A stretch of 64,000 nucleotides of DNA, from the NCBI GenBank assembly GCA_014654775.1, contig JACVZW010000009.1:44165-108164 (forward strand). The letters are read 5' to 3'. Origin of the DNA: Paracoccaceae bacterium (GTDB taxonomy: Bacteria; Pseudomonadota; Alphaproteobacteria; Rhodobacterales; Rhodobacteraceae). Under the pieces are notes generated by a model that did not search any database, was not told the origin of the DNA, and saw only the letters and a list, made by a program, of their open reading frames with translations. Within the stretch, counting starts at the first letter, position 1. Each line of letters opens with the position of its first letter. Positions 58,081 to 64,000 of this stretch are shown here, one piece after another. The translations under genes were made by a program, and so were the position numbers.

Positions 58081-59331
58081 TCAGTGCAGGTTGGGCTGCG
58101 CGCCCTGCCCTTTTTCGTCGATCATCAGCCCCTTGCGGAAGCGATCGAAGCGATAGGCGGTGGCGGTGGGATGGGGTTGGTCGGTGGTCATCAGATGCGC
58201 GAAGCACCAGCCGGAGGCGGGGGTGGCCTTGAAGCCGCCATAGCACCAGCCGCCGTTGAAATAGAGACCGTCGATATCGGTCTTGTCGATGATGGGCGAG
58301 CCGTCCATCGACATGTCCATAATCCCGCCCCATGAGCGGAGGAGGCGGGCGCGGCCGATCAAGGGCATGAGGGACATGCCGCCTTCGGCCACGTCTTCGA
58401 CCACGGGCATGTTGCCGCGTTGGGCATAGGAATTGTAGCCGTCGATGTCGCCGCCGAAGACGAGACCGCCCTTGTCGGACTGGCTGACGTAGAAGTGGCC
58501 CGCGCCATAGGTCATGACACCGTCGATCAGGGGTTTGAGGCCTTCGGAGACGAAGGCCTGCAGGACGTGGGATTCCATGGGCAGGCGCATGTTCACATGC
58601 GACATCACCTTGGAGGAGGAGCCTGCGACGGCGACGCCCACCTTTTTCGCGCCGATGAAGCCTCGGGTCGTGTCGACCCCGGTGACGCGGCCACCTCCGG
58701 TCCGGATTCCGGTGACTTCACAGTTCTGGATCAGGTCAACGCCGCGCATGTCGGCCCCGCGCGCATAGCCCCATGCGACGGCGTCATGGCGGACGGTGCC
58801 GCCGCGCCGCTGCATCAGCGCACCCTTGATGGGGAAGCGGGCATTGTCGAAGTTCAGGAAGGGATACATCGCGCGGACCTGATCGCGGTTCAGGAGTTCG
58901 GCATCCGCGCCGTGCAGGATCATGGCATTGCCGCGCCGCGTATAGGCGTCGCGCTGGGCGTCGGTGTGGTAGAGGTTGATGATCCCGCGCTGGGATACCA
59001 TGGCATTGTAGTTGAAGTCCTGCTCCAGCCCTTCCCACAGTTTCAGCGAGAATTCGTAGAAGGGTTCGTTGCCATCAAGCAGGTAGTTGGAGCGGATGAT
59101 GGTGGTGTTGCGCCCCACATTGCCGCCGCCGAGATAGCCCTTTTCCAGCACCGCGATGCGGGCCTGTTTGAATTCCTTGGCAAGGTAATAGGCCGTGGCA
59201 AGGCCGTGGCCGCCGCCGCCTACGATGATGTAGTCGTAGGAGGATTGCGGTTCGGGGTCGCGCCATGCGGGTTTCCACCCTTTGTGGCCTGTCAGAGCCT
59301 CGGCGATCACGCGGAAGCCGGAATAGCGCAT
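58081..59331 (-). CDS. mgdA: N-methylglutamate dehydrogenase subunit A (SoxB-like)
   Basis: FAD-binding YDYIIVGGGGHGLATAYYLAKEF; GGGNVGRNTTIIRSNYL. Confidence 0.88.
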   Translation of the reverse strand: MRYSGFRVIAEALTGHKGWKPAWRDPEPQSSYDYIIVGGGGHGLATAYYLAKEFKQARIAVLEKGYLGGGNVGRNTTIIRSNYLLDGNEPFYEFSLKLWEGLEQDFNYNAMVSQRGIINLYHTDAQRDAYTRRGNAMILHGADAELLNRDQVRAMYPFLNFDNARFPIKGALMQRRGGTVRHDAVAWGYARGADMRGVDLIQNCEVTGIRTGGGRVTGVDTTRGFIGAKKVGVAVAGSSSKVMSHVNMRLPMESHVLQAFVSEGLKPLIDGVMTYGAGHFYVSQSDKGGLVFGGDIDGYNSYAQRGNMPVVEDVAEGGMSLMPLIGRARLLRSWGGIMDMSMDGSPIIDKTDIDGLYFNGGWCYGGFKATPASGWCFAHLMTTDQPHPTATAYRFDRFRKGLMIDEKGQGAQPNLH

Positions 59332-59453
59332 GGTCGGTTCCCCTGCCTTGTCTTGGCGCCGAATATGGCCGCGGCGGCGCGGGAAACACCATCCGTTTCC
59401 GCCATCGGCCCTTTCGGAACCGACATGACGCGTGGTTGGTTCCGCTGCGACCG

Positions 59454-62400
59454 TCAGGCGGGGACAGCGCGACGCAGGCGGGTGGAGAGGGCCGCGCCTG
59501 CGCGGTGGGCCTGAAGCGACAGGACCGGGACGATCAGCAGGCTGAGCAGGGTGGACAGGGCGGTGCCCGAGATCACCGCGATGGCGAGCGGTTGGCGGAA
59601 GCCCGCGCCTTCGCCCCAGCCTGCAAGGGAGGGGAGCATCCCACCGATGATGGCGGCGGAGGTCATCAGCACGGGGCGCGCGCGCAGGCGGGCGGCGGTG
59701 AGCAGCGCTGCGGCAGCGTCTTCCCCGCGGGCGATACGGGAGAGGCCTTCATCCACGATCAGGATGGCGTTCTTGGCGACGATCCCCAAGAGGAGCAGCA
59801 TGGCGAGGATCGCGGGGAGCGAGAGGCCCTGCCCGGTGGCGGCCAGACCCATCATCGCGCCACCAAGCGCGAGCGGCAGGGTAAGCAGGATCACCAGCAC
59901 TTGGCCCACAGAGCGGTAGAGGGCGAAGAGCACGGCGGCGAGCAGCAGGAGGGCGGAGGCGAGGGCCGTCTTGAGCGCCTGCATCAGATCGCCGCGCTGC
60001 GCGGCATCCCCGGTGGCGAGGGGCTGGATGCCGAAGGCGGCAGCCTCAGTCGTGGCGAGGGCGGCGGTGAGGGCGGCGCGCGCCTCGGCGGCATCCTGCC
60101 CTGCGGCACGGTCGGCCATCACGCGCAGGACGGGTTGGCCATCCTGACGGTCAAGGCGGGCCGGGATGAGGGCGAGTTCGACACGCGTGACGGCGGCGAG
60201 CGGCAGAAGGGGGCCGTCGCCCGCGTGGAGCAGCAGGCTGCGCGCGGGGCCGGGATCCAGGATCAGCGGCAGGCCTGCGCGGCCCAGTTGCGGCAGGCGG
60301 GCCAGAGGCGCGCTGCTGCGGGTGAGGAGGGCGAGGCTGCGGTCTGCCTCGTCACGCGAGAGGGAGAGGGCATCGGTGGCGGCGGGGTCGAGGATCAGGC
60401 GCTGTTCCGGGATCAGCGCGCGGTCGACGGCGGCGTTGGGCAGCGCGCCGCTGCGGTGCAGGGCGGCGGCGGTGTCGGCGGCGATGCGGTCAAGGGCGAC
60501 GGGATCGGGGCCGGTGAGCAGGAGTTCGGCCTGCGGACGACCGGTTTCGCCCAAGGGGCGGGCGCGGAGGTCGGGTTCGGCAGCAAGGAAAGCCTGCACA
60601 TCCGCCATGATTTGCGTCGCCGGGGCGCGGTCGCCGCGCGGGGCGAGATCGAGGATCAGGCGGAGGCGGGTCGGGTCTTCCTCGGGGCGGATGGCGGCGG
60701 CGTGGCGGATGCCGTCGAGGGCAAGGAGGTTGCGGGTGAGGGTGGCGAGGCGGGACTCGGCGGTGGCGGCGTCATCGGCGCGGGGCAGTTCCAGTGCGAA
60801 GGTGAGACGGCCCGTGTCTTCAGCCGGGATGAAATCGCCTTCCGCGCGGAAGACGGCGGTGACCGAGAGGGTGATGAGGGCGACAGTCGCCAGCATCACG
60901 AGCAGCGGGTGGCGGAAGGAGAGCGTGAGCGCGCGGGTATGGGCGCGGGCAAGCCGGGGCGGCGGCGGCGGCGGGAGGGTGAGGTTGGCCGCACCGGTGG
61001 TGGGGGTTACGGGGCGGGCGGGCGTGTCGATCCAGCGCGCGGCAAGGGGGGGCAGGACAAGGCGGACGACGGCGAGCGACGCCAGCGCCGCGATGGCGAT
61101 GGTCCCGCCGAATTCGAGGAAGTAGCGCCCGGCCATGCCGGGGATCAGAGCGACCGGCAGGAAGACGGCGACGATGGCCAGCGTGGTGGCGATGACGGCG
61201 CGGCCAATGCGGCGGGTCGCGGCGAGCGTGGCCTGCCAGCGGGATTGGCCAAGGGCGAGGTGGCGGTGGATGTTCTCCACCTCGACGATGGCGTCATCGA
61301 CGACGATCCCGGTGGCCAGCGTCAGCGCCATGAGGGTGATGATGTTGAGCGAGAAGCCCAAGGTCTGCATGGCAAGCAGCGCGGGCAGGAGCGAGAGCGG
61401 CAGGACGATCATAGCGAGCGCGACGGAGCGCCAACTGCGCAGCGCGGCCCAGACGACGGCGAGGACGAGGAGGGCGCCTTCGAGCAGGGCGAAGGTCGTG
61501 GCGCGGGCCTGAGCGATGACACTGTCGGCGCGGCGGTCGATCAGGCGGGTGGCGATGCCGTGATCGCGCGAGAAGTTTGCAGCGGTGGTTTCGACGCGCT
61601 GGAGCAGGTCGGGCAGATCGGCGCGGGGCTGGGGATGCACGGCGATGAGGACCGCGGGCATGCCGTCCAGCCGGACGCGGCTGCTGTCGGGGCGGTGGGC
61701 GAGGCGGATTTCGGCCAGATCGGCCAGCGCGATGGTGGCGCCGGTGGGAAAGGTGACGGGGAGGCGACCCAAGGCTTCGGGCGTGGCGTCGGGCTGGGGT
61801 TCGATCAGCGCGATGGAGAGAGTGCCCTCGGTCGCGCTGTCGATGCGGCCACCGCCTGCCGGGGCGAGGCGGTCCTGCAGCGCGGCGGCGAGATCAGCCT
61901 GCGTGAGGCCGAGTTCGGCAAGGCGTGCAGGATGCGGGGTGAGGATCAGTTCCGGCAGGGTGAGGCCGTCGGCCTGTAGCCGATCCACGCCGGGCAGGCG
62001 GTGGAGGGCGGGCAGCAGGCGGTCATGGATGGCCTCCATCCCCGCGGCGTCGGGCGCGGTGAGGGCGATGCGGGCGGCGAGGCTTTGGCGCGAGGAACGG
62101 GGCGCGAGATTGGTCACGTCGAAGGCGACGTCGATGCTGCCATGGAGGGCGGCAAGGCGGTCGCGCAGGTCGGTTGTGACGGTATCGGCGAAGCCCGGAT
62201 CGGCAAGGGGAAGCGAGAGGGTGACGGCACCGGGGGTGACGGTCACGCCGACGGAGGTGATGCCCGCGATGGCGGTGACGCTGTCTTCGGCGGGGCGGGC
62301 GAGGAGGAGGTCGGTGTCGGACAGCGTCAGGCCGGGGGCGGTGAGCCGCGCTTCGACCATGTCATGGCCGATGTCGGGCAGGTGGCGCAAGGGCATCTGG

Positions 62401-62489
62401 CCCAAGGCGAGGACACCCATCAGGCTGCACAGGCCGATGGCCAGCAGGGGCAGGCAGGGGCGACGGATCGCCCGAAGGGCAAGCGTCAT
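59454..62489 (-). CDS. RND-family efflux transporter (AcrB/HAE1-like)
   Basis: 1011 aa, RND topology; ATGIVVDDAIVEVENIHRHLALG, GIVAKNAILIVDEG. Confidence 0.93.
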   Translation of the reverse strand: MTLALRAIRRPCLPLLAIGLCSLMGVLALGQMPLRHLPDIGHDMVEARLTAPGLTLSDTDLLLARPAEDSVTAIAGITSVGVTVTPGAVTLSLPLADPGFADTVTTDLRDRLAALHGSIDVAFDVTNLAPRSSRQSLAARIALTAPDAAGMEAIHDRLLPALHRLPGVDRLQADGLTLPELILTPHPARLAELGLTQADLAAALQDRLAPAGGGRIDSATEGTLSIALIEPQPDATPEALGRLPVTFPTGATIALADLAEIRLAHRPDSSRVRLDGMPAVLIAVHPQPRADLPDLLQRVETTAANFSRDHGIATRLIDRRADSVIAQARATTFALLEGALLVLAVVWAALRSWRSVALAMIVLPLSLLPALLAMQTLGFSLNIITLMALTLATGIVVDDAIVEVENIHRHLALGQSRWQATLAATRRIGRAVIATTLAIVAVFLPVALIPGMAGRYFLEFGGTIAIAALASLAVVRLVLPPLAARWIDTPARPVTPTTGAANLTLPPPPPPRLARAHTRALTLSFRHPLLVMLATVALITLSVTAVFRAEGDFIPAEDTGRLTFALELPRADDAATAESRLATLTRNLLALDGIRHAAAIRPEEDPTRLRLILDLAPRGDRAPATQIMADVQAFLAAEPDLRARPLGETGRPQAELLLTGPDPVALDRIAADTAAALHRSGALPNAAVDRALIPEQRLILDPAATDALSLSRDEADRSLALLTRSSAPLARLPQLGRAGLPLILDPGPARSLLLHAGDGPLLPLAAVTRVELALIPARLDRQDGQPVLRVMADRAAGQDAAEARAALTAALATTEAAAFGIQPLATGDAAQRGDLMQALKTALASALLLLAAVLFALYRSVGQVLVILLTLPLALGGAMMGLAATGQGLSLPAILAMLLLLGIVAKNAILIVDEGLSRIARGEDAAAALLTAARLRARPVLMTSAAIIGGMLPSLAGWGEGAGFRQPLAIAVISGTALSTLLSLLIVPVLSLQAHRAGAALSTRLRRAVPA

Positions 62490-63772
62490 GGCAGGGTGTC
62501 CGGCAGGAGGGAGAGGGAGGCGGTGCGGCGGCGGCCGGGATCGCCGGGGAGAACAACGGCTTCGCCATCCTGCACGATGTCGGGTGCGCGGGCGACGATG
62601 ACATCGCCTTCGGAGAGGCCGGAGAGCACCTCGACCTTTCCATCTGCGCGGGGCGCGGCGAGGGTCACGGGCGTGGCCACGGCGCGGCCATCGACCACGC
62701 GCATCACGGCGGCGGTATCGCCCCGCAGGGTGAGGGCGGCGAGCGGCACTTCGATCGCGAGGCGGCGCTGCAGGACAAGATCGGCGGCAAGGGTCATGCC
62801 GGGGAGAAGCGCGCTGTCCTCGGGCAGGTCGAGGCGGAGCGTGGCTAGCCCGGTGCCACCTTCGGTGCCGAAGGGCAGGCTGATGAGGCGGGGGCGCAGG
62901 GTGGTGCCATCCGAGAGGGTGAGGGGCATATCCTGCCCCACGACAAGGCGCGACAGATGCGTGACCGGCAGGTCCATTTCCAGCGCGAGGCGGCCTTGGG
63001 CGGCGATGGTGGCGGCGCGCGTGCCGGGCGCGGGGCGGGTGCCGCGTTCAAGGGGCAGCGCAAGGATGCGGCCTGCCACGGGGGCGGTGAGGGTGGTGTC
63101 TTCGAGTGCGATGCGCGCCTCATCGACGGCCAGCTCCGCAAGCGCGAGTTCGTCCTGCGCGAGTTGCAGGGCAGAGGCGGCGAGGCTGTAGTCGGTTTCG
63201 GCGCGGTCCACCTCGAGCGCGGCGGTTTCGCGGCGGGTTTCGGCGGCGGCCCCGTTTTCAGCCAGTTGCGAAACGCGGGCGAGGGTGTCGCGGTTGCGGG
63301 ACAGCGCGGCTTCGGACAGCTGCAACCTGTCCGACGCGCTGATCGCGGTGCTTTGGGCGGTGGCGACGCGCAATTCGGCCTCGCGCAAGGCGCGTTCGGC
63401 CATGCGCGGGTCGAGGCGGGCGATGATCTCGCCTGCCTCGACCCAGTCTCCGATGGCTGCGGGGAGATGGGAAACAAGGCCATCGGATACAGGCATGGTC
63501 ACGGCGACGGGATCGCGCGCCGCGACACGGGCGAAGACATGGGTCCGCTCCTCGACCACGGCGCGGCGGACAGTTTCCACGCTGACGGGACGGGGGGATA
63601 TGGCGGCTTCGCCTTGGGTTCCTGCCACCTCGCCATGGGCGGCGAGGCTGTCGTGCAGGACAAGAATGGCCACGGTGCAGAGCCAGACCAGCGTCCCGCG
63701 CGAGAGCAGACGGAGAAGGACTCCGGTCTTGCCCCTTTCTGCGGGAATGGCTGCGATGTCTGGCGCGTGCAT
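62486..63772 (-). CDS. RND efflux periplasmic adaptor subunit
   Basis: N-terminal TM, long coiled coil, lipoyl and beta-barrel domains; overlaps the RND gene start. Confidence 0.92.
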   Translation of the reverse strand: MHAPDIAAIPAERGKTGVLLRLLSRGTLVWLCTVAILVLHDSLAAHGEVAGTQGEAAISPRPVSVETVRRAVVEERTHVFARVAARDPVAVTMPVSDGLVSHLPAAIGDWVEAGEIIARLDPRMAERALREAELRVATAQSTAISASDRLQLSEAALSRNRDTLARVSQLAENGAAAETRRETAALEVDRAETDYSLAASALQLAQDELALAELAVDEARIALEDTTLTAPVAGRILALPLERGTRPAPGTRAATIAAQGRLALEMDLPVTHLSRLVVGQDMPLTLSDGTTLRPRLISLPFGTEGGTGLATLRLDLPEDSALLPGMTLAADLVLQRRLAIEVPLAALTLRGDTAAVMRVVDGRAVATPVTLAAPRADGKVEVLSGLSEGDVIVARAPDIVQDGEAVVLPGDPGRRRTASLSLLPDTLP

Positions 63773-63908
63773 TCGGTGACCCTCCTTCCCCGGCAGGATC
63801 GGCCGGGGCTTGGGGTCAGCATGTCAGGGCGGCGTGGCTCTGTGGTCTACGCTTGGTCCGGCGAAGTTTTGGACGAAGGTCTGAAAGGCGGGATGCGCCA
63901 TGAAAAGC

Positions 63909-63930
63909 GGGGGCCGCCTGGGCGGCCCCC
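63909..63930. terminator. GC-rich hairpin
   Basis: GGGGGCCGCC-TG-GGCGGCCCCC; no clear T-run. Confidence 0.4.
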
Positions 63931-63949
63931 GTGAAGGTGCAGGGACGGC

Positions 63950-64000
63950 TTTGTTGCACAAATCCTGTGAGGGATTCATCTCGTGAATCCAGCGTGGTAG
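63950..64000. mobile_element. Possible terminal fragment of an insertion sequence, cut by window end
   Basis: GGCTTTGTTGCACAAATC resembles common IS terminal inverted repeats; only ~50 bp visible. Confidence 0.3.

Noticed and set aside
59265-61979. 904-aa plus-strand ORF opposite the RND transporter
   Set aside because: Low-complexity G/E/R/Q composition, antisense to a well-supported RND gene
1-64000. CRISPR array, tRNA/rRNA genes, prophage, toxin-antitoxin or restriction systems
   Set aside because: No regularly spaced repeats with spacers, no recognisable tRNA/rRNA sequence and no phage/defence proteins seen; not exhaustively excluded without tools

Overview
High-GC alphaproteobacterial (Rhodobacteraceae-like) chromosome segment in two main blocks. 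(1) ~0.27-38 kb: a nearly complete flagellar locus laid out like the Rhodobacter/Cereibacter sphaeroides fla1 cluster: fleT, fliEFGHIJKLMNOPQR-flhB, a motF-like gene, an in-cluster rpoN (sigma-54) copy, fliC, motA, motB, fliD, fleQ, sltF, flgLKJIHGFEDCB. I find six exact-spacing sigma-54 promoters (fleT, fliK, fliO, motF-like, flgB, flgG) and three sigma-28-like boxes (fliC, motA, fliD). flhA, flgA, flgM/flgN, fliA and fliS were not recognised in the window. (2) ~47-59 kb: a full N-methylglutamate (NMG) methylamine pathway: gmaS, mgsABC, an Amt-family transporter plus a small one-TM protein, an XRE/cupin regulator, mgdABCD. Between the blocks lie a repeat-containing disordered protein, a hybrid histidine kinase / Mo-oxidoreductase-fold protein / NarL-type regulator triad, a DMT exporter, a LysR regulator, an SHMT-like enzyme and a DHFR-like protein. 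An RND pump (adaptor + transporter) and a possible IS terminus end the window. Best leads for new biology: the kinase/periplasmic protein/regulator triad whose intergenic palindrome (CCATAC-N4-GTATGG) has a near copy upstream of fleQ; a 60-bp element duplicated 44 kb apart; a small HhH/alpha-CTD-like ORF inside the fli operon region; the repeat protein divergent from flgB; and the small TM protein behind the NMG-linked Amt transporter. All product calls are by reading sequence; no searches were run.
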